From contig JARWIR010000010.1 of assembly GCA_029959085.1 (NCBI GenBank), positions 14,281,001 to 14,345,000 on the forward strand: a stretch of 64,000 nucleotides of DNA, in the 5' to 3' direction. This DNA comes from Nemophila menziesii (lineage: Eukaryota > Streptophyta > Magnoliopsida > Boraginales > Hydrophyllaceae). Positions 49,031 through 60,789 of the stretch are shown one piece after another (the first letter of the stretch is position 1; each line of letters opens with the position of its first letter). A program made the translations under genes and the position numbers. The notes below the pieces were generated by a model. That model worked only from the letters and a program-made list of their open reading frames with translations, had not been told where the DNA came from and did no database searches.

Positions 49031-50568
49031 TGATGTCTCCTCATTTGTGATAGATTTATGTTAAGATGAGACATCATTTTTAGTGTTTTAGAAGTCATAA
49101 ATGTCGATTTTCTTGAGTAATAGTGCACTTTCCTATTTGGAGTCTTGATTTGTTGAATTAATATTTTTAGAGCATATTGGGTTTAATTGTTTATTTTAGT
49201 GTGAAGTTTTAAAGATAATTATGGAGATTAATTAGAGTCCAAGTCAAAGACTACAACTTATGGAAAGAGATTTGCATGGTAATTGGAGATAAGGAAACAA
49301 AAGCTAAAAAGATGGAAAAGGAAAAGCTGCCTAATCTAGGATTCTGCAGTACACGCCTAAAGATGTACGATTTTACCCAAGTAATAGGCCGATTTTGGTA
49401 AATTCCTTTCATAGGGACAAAGATAATTCTGTCAGGATTCTTTTGGTATCTTATGGAGCTCAAACCGACCAATAACAAACAAGATATGCTCAAAACGGTC
49501 CAGCAGTGTTTATCTTTATTTCCATACGTATTTGAGTTGGGCTAGAAGTCCAATACCTTACCTCTTCCTCAAGAAAACGAATTAGGTCTTCTAAACACCT
49601 ATAAATACACCCTTATATCACTTGTAAATCATCCTTGCCTCATAGTAATTAGTTCTTAAGGTTTTATTCTTCCAGTTTATTGTAGAGAGCAAGATGATGT
49701 CTTTTGTATTTTCTTTTAGTTTATTTCCTTCAGGTATGAACTAAACTCCCCATAGCTTGGGTTTTGCATAATGTATAATCTATGAATTCTAATTCTTCTA
49801 TCTAAGTTTCTTTGGGAATTATATGTTTTAATCTGATATTAGCTACTTACTTTATATTTGCTTATGTGTTTTGATTTAATGTCTTTCCTAGAACTGATCA
49901 CTTTAGGATTGTTTTAATAGTAGTTAGATGGTCTCCTTGACAGGGCGTTTAACTATTGAACCACCACATAATGTCTAGTGTCAATATTAGTTCTGACAAA
50001 ACATGATTCTAACTAGATAGTCATTAGGGTTTGTTTTAATCACCATATCACCAATGATTGCAGTATTTGCTTAGGGCCTTAGTAGCGTTTGATAACCCTA
50101 TTTGAAATCACTTCTTGGTTGTGTCGTAGCCCCCTTAGTCGCTCTCAAGGTCTAAGGTATGGGAATTTAGAATCCTGACTAAGTATACCAAGAGCTAATA
50201 TTCTCCCTTATTAACTAAATTTATAGATAGAATTAGAAGGATTAGTGCATACTAGCAAAACCTGATCTATACTTCTCATCTCATATTTCTTATCTCTTAT
50301 TTTATTGTCTTTAATTTTCTTGTTTCTTAGTTTTAATTCTTAATTTCGAAATATATTTGCCTTTATTTTCTGTCTTTAATTATTTACTTCTACTCGTTAT
50401 TTCTACTCACGCGATTAACACACTTAAGTCCCTGAGAACGAACTCAACTTACTAACTAAAACTTGTATACGTCCTGTAATACTTGCAGTACTGTGCCTGT
50501 CTAGGGTGAGAGTGCGTAGTTTCTTGGCTTAATTTTATCATATTTTTATCACACCTTAGGCGACACCA
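49031..50568 (+). mobile_element. 3' LTR of the inserted Athila (1,538 bp)
   Basis: TGATGTCTCC...GACACCA with the same 46-nt terminal hairpin (49031-49076). TATAAATA at 49600-49607. Followed by the target duplication atgtt. Confidence 0.95.
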
Positions 50569-52688
50569 ATGTTTAACTCTGGTTTTAAAAATGAAAAGCA
50601 CGTGCAAAAAGGAAACCCTATTTAAGATACATAATTATTTTGTAATTAATGTGAACATAAAAATTTATGTGGCAAAAATTTACAAGATTACATTGTTCAA
50701 ATATATGAAATTCTAAAATTTACTATCACAATGAACTTACTTGTGGCATGTTCCTCAGGAAATCAAGAGAACCAGAGACCTCACATTGAGCACCAAAAAT
50801 ATATTCCTGGAAATATTAGTTCAGATGATTTACAATATGAAGGAAGTGTATAGAGATGATTAAGTAGGGAATTTGAAACAAAATCCGAATTGAATAAGAA
50901 ATAGAAAGAGATGGGTTTGCTGATAAAGTGAGATTGTGAATTTCAAAAACTTTAAATACCTTAGCATGTGATGTTTCACTCATGACCATATTTTCAGTTG
51001 GTCCTACGTATTCACTTATGCCAATATTTATTACTTGGGCCCACATATTCACTTATGTCCACATTTTCACTCAGTTCCACGTATCCTTCTGCATCATAAG
51101 ATCAATGTAACCCAAAAACATTGTAAGAAATTATTTACCAATAACTATGTGACAAGGCTTGGGCTTTTAATATATATATATATGTATATATATATGCACA
51201 AATAAATAAACAACTACATTGTGGCTACAAAGCCTTAATAATTATAAACTATCTCAAAGTACAATGTAATTGTAGTGTACCCATGTCGTCAAACATGATA
51301 ACAATCTATAAATTTTAATCTTAGTATCTTAGAGTATTAGGCATATAGTAACTAGTATATATCATACTATCTTACTATGACAATCTGATAATTGTTGAAA
51401 TAACATGATCAACGACCTAGGTGTAAAACATAAAAATAAAATATTAATGATTTTTACTCAGTTTAACATGTAATGTTTTAACTAAATATGCATTATATCT
51501 ATGTTTTTCATGTCTTTTCTAATTATAGATGCTTAAAATTTGCAAAAGGTAGTGAATAGATGGTGGATAGATGAACGAGGGTGCGCATGTCAAAGGGACT
51601 AGTCACTTACAAATTAATTTCAACCTGGAATATCAATTCATAACTAAATACTTTTTTATATATATATTATAGCTTATAGATAAACAATACATACGCCATT
51701 AACTTAGGTAGATATAACTAACTAAACATTCTAAATTTGAAGATTTTTACAATTTTTTTGAATAAGTTTAAAAGAATATTTAATTACATCTAAATATAAA
51801 TAATCAACTGGGGATAATTTTGAACAAATGCAAGCAAAAACTTTGAAAATTAACATCTAATTGAGAATTTTATTTATTATAATATCAATTATTACAAACT
51901 TGATTGTATATATAAGCATATATTATGTGTCTTATGTATGTAGAGGGAAAAGAAAAATAATAAATCATATAAAACTTCAAAATTGATAATGTTGGAGGTA
52001 CCTTTGACTTCGAGGGTTTGATAATGTTGGAGGTACCTTGAATGCGGAGAAGGTGTTGGACATGACAGTCAGGTCCAAAATACATTTTTTTTTTATTCAA
52101 AGAAGACGGTTGTTAAATTTTTAGGTTTAGAAAAGAATATCATTAATTTTAGAGAAAATTTCATTTTTAGATTATTATCTATGGGCTTAAAGATATTTTT
52201 AGTCCAAACGTTTCAAAAGTATATTTTCAGGCCAAACGTATTTAAAACGTTTCATTTTAGAACATTTAACTAATTTCATGAAATATTTTATAGATTTTAA
52301 ATATGTTTTGTACATTTCAAATAAACTAGCAATTATAAAATATATGAAATATCTCACACAATTAGTAAAATTTTCTAAAATTAGGCATTTTAAAGACATT
52401 TGGTCTAAATTTGAATTTACTAGTACTTTATATTATAACTTTCCAATCTAAGCATAACCGTTTATTATATAAATGAAATACTCGTCATTAGGTTAATTAT
52501 GTATTTACTAAAATTATATTTTGCAAGTTTAAAACATTGGTTGGTATTGAACCATATAGTATTGGATGGAAATATTTTCATATATCGTTTTCTCAGTCAA
52601 TTCTGGGGGGTTTCACATTTTTAAATAAAATAAATATATATTATAAATGGAAACGATTCTTACAAAGAGTTTATCTAAATATCTGGTT

Positions 52689-53000
52689 CACTACTAAGGA
52701 ATTTGCCTTTAGCGACCGCCAATATGGTCGCTAGAGGTACGTAAAGTGGTTGTTAAATGTTTTATTGAACGTTTTTGGTCGCCAAGGTTGGTCGTTAACG
52801 GTTTTATTGAACGTTTGTGGTCGCCAAAGGTTGGTTATTGCTGTCTGGTAGTTAGAATACTCCTTCGTCGACTACGGTTTAACTCTGTCGATCACTTACC
52901 TCCAATAACACTCCCGCGGTAGGCAAATGTTATCTTCATTAGCGACCACATGTTACCTCTGGTGACCACTCACCTCCATTAACTTGAGTGTATCATTAGA
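52689..53000. mobile_element. CACTA-like terminal fragment, copy in C3
   Basis: CACTACTAAGG start with tttagcgaccgcc and ggtcgccaaaggttgg repeats; paralogue of 23500-23805. Confidence 0.45.
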
Positions 53001-53525
53001 AATTAACATATGTAATTAAGTCTTAGCTTCGATTTATGATTAGGTAGTTAAACTATGACTCCCTTGGACATCTGAAAGTATTGAGTTAAAATAAAGATAT
53101 CTAGTACATAACACTTTCTTTCCTAATATCTGGTTTACCTTCATATGAACCATTTTATGTAGGAAAAATATTGATTAAGTGGTTCCCTCTACCAATATGA
53201 TTATTATCGTAGAAAACTACAGTATCTTACATGTTGAATATGTCCAATCATAAAAGCTAATATTATCTTTGATTAGTAACTTACTTACAAGGTATTCTTA
53301 TCCTATTAACCTAAGATTCTTAAAAATATAAGATTATTGATACCAACACTTGCATTTAAAATTACTTAAAATGAAAAAAACTGAAAATAATGTGAAAGGG
53401 AGCAAATATAAGGATAAATGATGTTCCATAAAAAAGGATGATATATATGATACCACTTAACCCAAAATATGGAAAAGGTTAAGACAAACAACAAATATGA
53501 AGTAGAGAGAATTTAAATATTTGGC

Positions 53526-54185
53526 TTAGTATGAGCAAAAATCTCCCATATACGAAAATATATCCTTCTTGGTGGATGGTAGGGCATTGACTCTCAAGAT
53601 ATCTACCAAGGTTAGAAGCAACTCCAATTCATATTTCTCGATCTTACACATAAATCTACATGAACACGTAGAATTTACAACATTTCTACTCATATTCGTT
53701 AATCCCTAGTAAAATGCATGAGTATTTTGTCCACGTGATAATTATGGTGATGACAACTCCTCTAGATTTCAATAAACCTATCCTATGTCATACCCATGTA
53801 ATGTCTCGTCATCATTCTAAATAATATTTTAAAAATTAACATCTTGCGTACGAATAACGGTATAATTTCTAATTATGACTTTATATCCCCACAAAAATGT
53901 TAATCTTTCAAGTAAAGTATCAAACCAATTTGAGACTTTATCTTGAAGAGTAATCTGAAATAGCCTTAACATTTTTTACTCTTCAGGCGTTGCTTTAAAT
54001 TTTACCTATTGATGTGAGTTTTGAACTCTTTTATGTGATGATAAGAATTCTCGTTAGGGGCTTCTAAGAAGGACATCAACATATTATATGGGGTTTAACT
54101 TTTAAAATTAGTCTTATTAGGCAAGGATTGTAAATTTTGAGAAAAACTAGGGATAACGGTTGCATCAGGGCTAAAATTCATCTAA
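53526..54185 (-). pseudogene. Degenerate gypsy gag fragment, copy in C3
   Basis: Minus-strand paralogue of 24374-25035. It has the PYHHIKEF-type and RLF-x3-L-x-DKV-type segments and the HAFY/YELELL part, with a further one-base deletion near 53737. Confidence 0.55.
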
Positions 54186-54951
54186 AAGTGTTTTATGGTC
54201 GTCCACTTCCAGTGGTTTTTTCCGAACAGAATTTTGAGTATTGGGATTACAAAATTAGTCTTTTAACGATCTTCTACTGTACATAAAATAAAAATTTCTT
54301 AATATTTTTATTATATTTTTATATTTTGAAAAGAAGGATTTAAATAATAAATAAAATAAACAACTATAATTATGAAAGAAATATAAAAGCAAAACTAGCT
54401 GAACATACTAAGTGGGTCCAAGTCTTAAGCTTAATTGGTTTCTTACGAAATCACTATCAATTTTATTATATGAGACATTATAAATTTTACTATTTCTAAT
54501 TCCTCTTTACCACGATGTGGTTCCAAAATTTAATCTACTAAAAATTGGGGCGAGCAAAGGTATATTCTAGGTCTAATTATATGAAACTGGGTGATTGCTT
54601 TAGTCTTATAATTACGACTACTAAAAGCGTGACTAAAACTACATAGATAAATTAGAGATAAGTGTTTAGGAATCTAGTATTGGATAATGTAACCGCATAT
54701 ATAAAAAATCATATAAATTATATAAAGTTACTTACTAAATTAGTATTGCAATGCTAAATATCGAGGTAAGCCTTCACACGTGAACTTTCATAGTGATTTA
54801 CAATCTTGTCTTGGTGAAAGAGTTATATTGGACCCTTAAATACATATCTTATGACATTCTATGTGGCTATTATATTTTAATCTCAATTATAATTGTTTTA
54901 CGTATTCATTTCATATAAGCTTATTATGACTTATGAAAGTACAGTTGGTCA

Positions 54952-56827
54952 GGCGCTTGGGGAAATTACTTGCAAATGTAAATAAATCTACCAATTTATC
55001 CAAGAACTATAAAGTTGATTACGGTGATGGATATTCATTCAAATCAACCCCAATAAAACCCTAAAAAAACTTGAGATCATTGAAAAAAGCTATCTTTCCA
55101 GCTCCAAAACAAAATTTGGGGAAGGATAAAACAACAAAATACAACACACCCTATAAGGACTAGCCAATATTCTATAGATTATTGGTTAAATGGGGGTCAA
55201 CTCTTATAAAAAAATTTCAGAGTTACTTGCAAGGGATCGAATTTCAGGTGTTTGATTTACCAAATGTGATTATATGAAAATACTTCATGCTCAAACACCT
55301 GACAAATTTCTGAATTACGATAGTTAATCATATAAAACTTTGAAAGGAAAACATATGATATTCTGGAGGTTTTCCCTTTCTTAATAACAGTTGGCCTGAG
55401 TTCACCATTTTTTGACTCAATGAATGAAAAAATTGAATAGATACCTCGTTGTCCAACTATTCCATACCTTGATGAGAACTTCCAACACCAATTCCCGCAC
55501 CTTTATGACCATATCCAAAGGAGATCGGGAACTAAGACACAAACACCCTTGGTATAGGGTTCTAACAAGGGTCAAGGGTGGGACAACCCAATTTTTTAAT
55601 GCGATGAATTAGGATGATAAATAAAGTATGGATAACTAACATGGGGGTAAATTATATTTAATGATAGAAAACCTCATATAAAAACCAAACAATTAAATCA
55701 TCCACCAAAAAGGACCTCCGTTACTAAGGCACCAAACACACAAAAAACTAATACCAACCCAAAAAACCTCATCTGGTTTTAGAATCTCACTTGGGCCTCA
55801 AAAATCTCCCAAGAACGTAAAAAACCATGCATTGTGGAAGCCAATGACCGATTAGTAGATAATCTGTCCAACCCAAAAAAGAAGAATGATCCACAAATCA
55901 CAACATTGATGCAAACCAACAGAGGAAAACAAGCAAGTAGGCTTCAATAGAATCCACTGAGAAACATAGGATACCATCGTGAACAAATATGTCTGATTAG
56001 ACCATGAAAACAAGTGTCAGTCTGCAGCAAACGTGTGTTGAATTACCCCAAACACAAACAAAAGACCCAAAATTAAAAAAACCAAAATAATTTAAAATAC
56101 GTTTTTGTCAAGAGAAATGAATGAGTTGGAAACATAAATTGTGGTTTTGATTATTTTGGATTTAAAGTGGGGTTTGGTAAATTTTAGGGGTGTGTAATAT
56201 GCATTTAAAGAAAAATTACCCAAAAAACAAATTATAAATATAAATGAGCGAGTCTAATACACTCAATGTTAAATAATTGACTTATAGGTCTAGTGTGCAA
56301 GGAATTTAAAACGACAAGTGGTAGCATGATAATTTTAAATAACAGGGTAAAAATGCCTTAAAAACTCAGGAGGTAAAATTAAAAAATACAAAAAGTAAAG
56401 GGACTAAAAATTATAAAAGAAATAATTAGAGAGTTTAAACACTAAAAAATTTATATAAACCCTATAATAAGCACTCCTCTCTCATTCTCCATCTCTATCT
56501 CAACCTACACCATATCCTCAAACCCATTAACAAAGGTTCCTTTCAAACCCACTAACAACACATTCTCGTCAATTATTGATCCCTCTCATATCCATCAACG
56601 ACAAATAATGTCTTTCAACTCTCTCTAGGCCTCCATTAACTCATCAATCAGAGATTATATATTTTGTATAAGGTCTTTCTCAATCCCTCTCTATAGTGAT
56701 ACTTCTCTATTTATAATTATAAAAACTAACATTTTTTTGTTTACCTTTTTTATGTATTTTATTATGAATTAAGTCTTTATTTATAATAGATTTGATAATG
56801 AATTCAATGTTGATATAGCGTAGGCAA

Positions 56828-56857
<30 letters not shown>
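54952..56857. repeat. Segment D3
   Basis: Copy of D1 (25803-27687), ending in an expanded AT tract (56826-56857). D is absent after C2. Confidence 0.8.
55262..55560 (-). pseudogene. Possible A1 aspartic protease relic, copy in D3
   Basis: Paralogue of 26111-26420 with the same FGYGHKGAGIG and SSHQG segment on the minus strand. The substitutions I saw do not restore a full frame. Confidence 0.35.
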
Positions 56858-56858
<1 letters not shown>

Positions 56859-56907
56859 TTCAATTGAAAGTTAGATTTTAAGTTCACGATTCCCTATAAA
56901 TTTTGGA
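56858..56907. repeat. Third, 50-bp start of segment A
   Basis: tttcaattgaaagttagatt... matches the start of A1 (8305) and A2 (27688) for about 50 bp, then diverges at ttttgga. It marks the right end of the duplicated block. Confidence 0.8.
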
Positions 56908-58789
56908 AAACAAAGCTTTTAAACATGTCTAAACAAAATTTTGTGAAGTAACACGTATTTGATCCGAGAAACCAAGTTTTGCAAACGGTTCTAAACCAAG
57001 TTTTGTGAATCAACGTGTTGTGTATAAATAAAAAAACCATTTAGATTCATTGTTATAATAAACACAAAATAAAAAAGTCATCTTCTTCTCTGACACGCAC
57101 ACGCCATCTAATGACTAGTATTAGTAACACATAATCCAGATCTATCTCAATACTAAGATGTTACATACTTCTACACCATTAGAAGATATCTTCTAAGAAT
57201 TATCATGTTCAATTTTGATATTTTTCAATTTTTTTTATTGAAATATGTTTTTAATTCAATCAAATCCCAAAAATTGATAAGCCTTTGGATCTAGTTTATT
57301 TACTTCTAAAAACTTGATTTTAATCAAATTTAAAAACATAATTCTTTTAAACTTCTAAAAATCTAATTTTAATCAAATTTAAATCGGATCTAGTTTGTGA
57401 TTCTGTATCTCACTAAACATTATAAACCTTGATATGTTAAAAGTTTTCAAGGTATAGTTACTTACTTGATTTAGATGTTTTTATAACTTTCTAAAAATCG
57501 AATCAAATTTAAATATTTGTAATTAAAACTTACACCAGTCTGACGCTCATATATACAACTAGTTCTTGATCTTTTATATATATATATTTATTTATTTGTT
57601 AATCTTAACTTTCTAAATATATTTATTTATATATTTTTTTTTAATTTTCTATATGTTGATTAGTATACACTTTTGATGTTAGTAATTAATTTTTTTTGTC
57701 AAATGCTAAAAAATAAATTTATAATATAATTCTTTGAATCTAGGATGGTTTATTCATTATAACATTTAAATAATTATTAAATTAGATGTGAAATTTAATA
57801 TGTTAAAGATAGATAATTTTTAATATATTTAAGGATATTGATAATAGGTTGCTTGACATAATAAAGATTTGGAATTATGTCAGAGATAGAGATCGGACGT
57901 CAACAAAAAAAGATTGATAAACATGTCATTTCAATCAAACATCAATATCATTAATGGCTAGTGGTAAGATTTTAACTTGATAATCTAGATTAAATTTGCT
58001 TATATTCACTAATTGTTTTGTTTGAATGTAATTTTGATATATGGATAAGTTTATAAAATTAAATAAAAAAGAAAAATGAAACACAACTGATCACTCTCAT
58101 TTTTCTTTTCTTTTTTATGCTAACCATTCGTATTCATTAGCTACACAATTATATTTTTAATTTTTGGATAACCTATTAAATCATGACAAAGGTTGTTAAG
58201 ATATGATAAAATTGTTATGTACACTTGCGTTCCAGATTATAGATTTCATATTTAACATTGAATGCTTTGTTGATCACTTCAGGTGAAACTTCAATTTCCA
58301 ATTTGATTACCAATCATGCATAGATATTATGTATTTCGTTTCTCATTTTTCAACCAAAAAATGGTAAAAGATATAAATTACTTAAGCTTACGATTTAAAA
58401 TAGAATTTTGTGCACTTAAGGAGATCGACATATTCACATAACATTGATGTGGTTTAGTTTGACAATCTGAGTACCTTTACATGTAATTAATGTTTTATTC
58501 ATTGGTTTTAACTATAAAGACAAAAATATACTAATTTAGATACTTTAAATTGTTGGATTAGGTGTTATGTGCTAAACTTGTAGGTAGTATTTAAATAACA
58601 GGGGGTATGTGCGAAATGGTGGTTAGTAGGTAGTGAATTTTCTTTAAAATATCTTGTTTAGAAACTTCTTTTATATATCCTATGTGATCAACTTCGAGTA
58701 CATTTTACCCTACTAAATATATTTGCAATATACAACAGTGTTTCTCATTCTGAGGACAGTTCAAGACCAACCCCGTCATTTACCCATCC
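56908..58789. other. Single-copy AT-rich region, no gene recognised
   Basis: Short repeated phrases occur (aaaccaagttttg twice near 56970-57010; aatcaaatttaaa near 57310-57390). No ORF of note. The final part is the upstream region of the NF-YB-like frame; TATATA near 58672 is a weak TATA candidate. Confidence 0.5.
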
Positions 58790-59206
58790 ATGGCTAATGT
58801 GGGAAGAGTCATGCGTAAAATATTACCCCCACATGCCAAACTATCGAATGATAGTAAGGCAACTATGCAAGAATGTGTTTCGGAGTTCATAAGATTGATC
58901 ACATTTGAAGCGAAGGTACATCATAAAAATGCGGATAGAAAGAGTCTAGCTGGTGAGGATTTGATCACGACTATGCAGTCCGTTGGATTGGACAACTATG
59001 TTGAGCCACTTCGCTTGTACCTTCAAGGATACCGTGAAAATATAGAAGCATCTCATCGTGCACGTGGACGGAGTAATGAGTCATCTGGTGGCATAGGCCA
59101 AGGCCAAGGAGTGATGGAAGGAGTAGGAAAAAGAGGCTTTTCAGGTTGTAATATAAGTAGTTTTGATTTGATTTGTGTGTGTAAGATTGTAATTTATTTG
59201 TTGTGA
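58790..59206 (+). CDS. NF-YB (LEC1-like) histone-fold protein, divergent
   Basis: 138 codons from ATG 58790, an in-frame stop lying 13 codons upstream. NF-YB subunits pair with NF-YC through a histone fold and, with NF-YA, bind CCAAT promoters in the nucleus. Residues 1-90 follow the NF-YB fold: MANVGRVMRKILPPHAK, MQECVSEFI, then GEDLITTM and DNYVEPLRLYLQGYR. The MRKILPPHAK wording is nearest the LEC1/L1L type. Oddities: the usual N-terminal lead ending P-I-A-N-V is cut to MANV; GEA is FEA; the conserved W of LWAM is T; and the residue that is Asp in LEC1 (S-D-D-A-K) is Asn. The C-terminal 45 residues are Gly-rich, then hydrophobic without similarity, so the true end may be spliced. Either a divergent gene or a young pseudogene with an open frame. 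Confidence 0.7.
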   Translation: MANVGRVMRKILPPHAKLSNDSKATMQECVSEFIRLITFEAKVHHKNADRKSLAGEDLITTMQSVGLDNYVEPLRLYLQGYRENIEASHRARGRSNESSGGIGQGQGVMEGVGKRGFSGCNISSFDLICVCKIVIYLL

Positions 59207-59990
59207 CCGAGTGAGTTTATTCAACTGAAACATATGATTAAACTTTGACTGAATGCTTTCTTCTCTTTACTCTCTACTTCTTGTGGCTAGAATGGAAGTT
59301 CGAATATATAAGAGAATTGAGTAGGTTGCTACCAGCAAACTAGCTATGGATATTAAGAAGTTTAAATGATTTAATTTCTCAAAAACTGGCTAAGAAGTTT
59401 ATTTATATCTCTGAGTTTTGTAGCTACAAAACACTTCCCTTCAACGAAAGTTGCACATTTATCCTCATTAACGGAATCTAATATTGTGCACAATTACACT
59501 AGTCCAAATGAAAGGTAAAAAATGGGATTCATGTAAAAGTAATTTGAGTATTTTCCTTTTTTGTAAAATTAGTATTATTTTCATGGGATGGTATCCATGG
59601 CCTTCAAAGTTGTGAAAAAAATCTTCAAAAGCGCACGCTAATACAAGCGACGGAAATGTCATGTCAATTTGACTGTTTCTCTTCGGTGTCAAAAAAAGAT
59701 GTTTCTCTTCTTAATTTTTTCCCTTGTACTTTTTTTTGGATTTGAATTCTTCAATTTATCTTGTATAATCTTGTAGTCAAGTAGCGTTGTTATTTGTTTT
59801 CTTTTTTGTATGTAGTGTTATTTATGTAAATGCATAACTTATTATTTGTTTCATAATTAGAAAGTTTAGTTAAGTAAAATCCCTTGTCCAAACAAAACAA
59901 CGATACTTTAACATTAATATATGATAGGTCCAAGTAATCAAGGAACTTTCATTAATATTACAGATCAACCAAAATATAATTTTAATTAAA
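59207..59990. other. AT-rich flank downstream of the NF-YB-like frame
   Basis: No ORF or repeat recognised; the start may include the 3' UTR or a later exon. Confidence 0.4.
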
Positions 59991-59997
59991 CATCAAA

Positions 59998-60225
59998 TAA
60001 TACTGAAATGCACCAAATAATATGAAATACACCAAATAAATTTTTATGTATTGATGAAATGAACAAAAACATAGTTTTATGTACTACTAAAATACACAAA
60101 AACCAAATTTTTGTGTTACTGAAATACACAATATCACAAAGGATAAGACCGAAAGAAAAACCATGATTTGGTACTTTAGGTATTACACAAACTGAGTTTT
60201 GCTAAAATACACACAATCACAAAAG
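59998..60225. repeat. Degenerate 'tactgaaatacacaa' minisatellite
   Basis: About seven imperfect copies of a (t)actgaaatacac(c)aaa phrase at irregular spacing of 20-40 bp. Simple, old, non-coding. Confidence 0.5.
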
Positions 60226-60789
60226 GACTGGATTGAACGAGAATATATGATTCTATGTCATTATTATGAATTTGGATAAGTATACTACTACTATTTTATT
60301 AATTTCAATTCCTCTTATACATTTTTTTGTGCGTGTATGTTTTTTCCCAAGTTAACTGCACCATGGGTCAATCCCTATTCTTTTCTGATAGTCAAGAGAC
60401 ACGTACCATCATTATTAGGTAATTGTCATCATTATCAAGTAATGTTGACTTCTAAGCCCTCTCCCTCGAGGTACCATTCCTCATATGATCTCACCTCATA
60501 ATAATGTCATCCTTGGAAACTAGATACCCTCCTTGAATTGTCTATAATTTCAAGGGGATATTTGATAAATCAAAAATTAATTCGACTATGGATAATGGTA
60601 AAAGTCCACGTATTATCTATCCAGGTTATGCGTCAACCTAAAATGAGTATGTAAAACAAATGTCTTATCCTCGGATCACCCAGTGTCAATGATTTCCTTA
60701 CATAGTTGCTATGGAAAGCTTACATGTCTTAGTTTAAATCACACCCACATTTCCCTTAGCAACAAATATACAACACAATATGGAGTAAG

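Larger units (their letters stand above)
41813..50568 (+). mobile_element. Athila LTR retrotransposon, 8,756 bp, internally deleted
   Basis: A complete insertion: 5' LTR 41813-43354, 3' LTR 49031-50568, perfect 5-bp target duplication atgtt (41808-41812 and 50569-50573), and the empty site in C1 at 21454-21458. Order: LTR, PBS, gag, protease, integrase C-terminal scrap, GC-rich repeats, env-like ORF, LTR. RT, RNase H and most of integrase are missing, as is the PPT-bearing end of the 3' UTR, so it could only have moved with help. LTRs differ by about 4-5% in the first 450 bases. Confidence 0.97.
50569..54951. repeat. Segment C3, main part
   Basis: Continuation of C after the Athila insertion (left end 41712-41812). 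About 3-4% from C1 in the stretches compared, clearly closer to C1 than C2 is. It carries the CACTA-like and gag relics. Confidence 0.85.
27688..56857. repeat. Large tandem segmental duplication, copy 2 (A2-B2-C2-C3-D3)
   Basis: The tttcaattgaaag boundary recurs at 27688 and 56858. Removing the 8,756-bp Athila leaves about 20.4 kb. Compared with copy 1 this copy lacks the solo LTR and its 1,348-bp duplication, and has an extra C block. Parts: A2 27688-29198, B2 29204-37740, C2 37740-41716, C3 41712-54951 (interrupted 41813-50568), D3 54952-56857. Confidence 0.9.
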
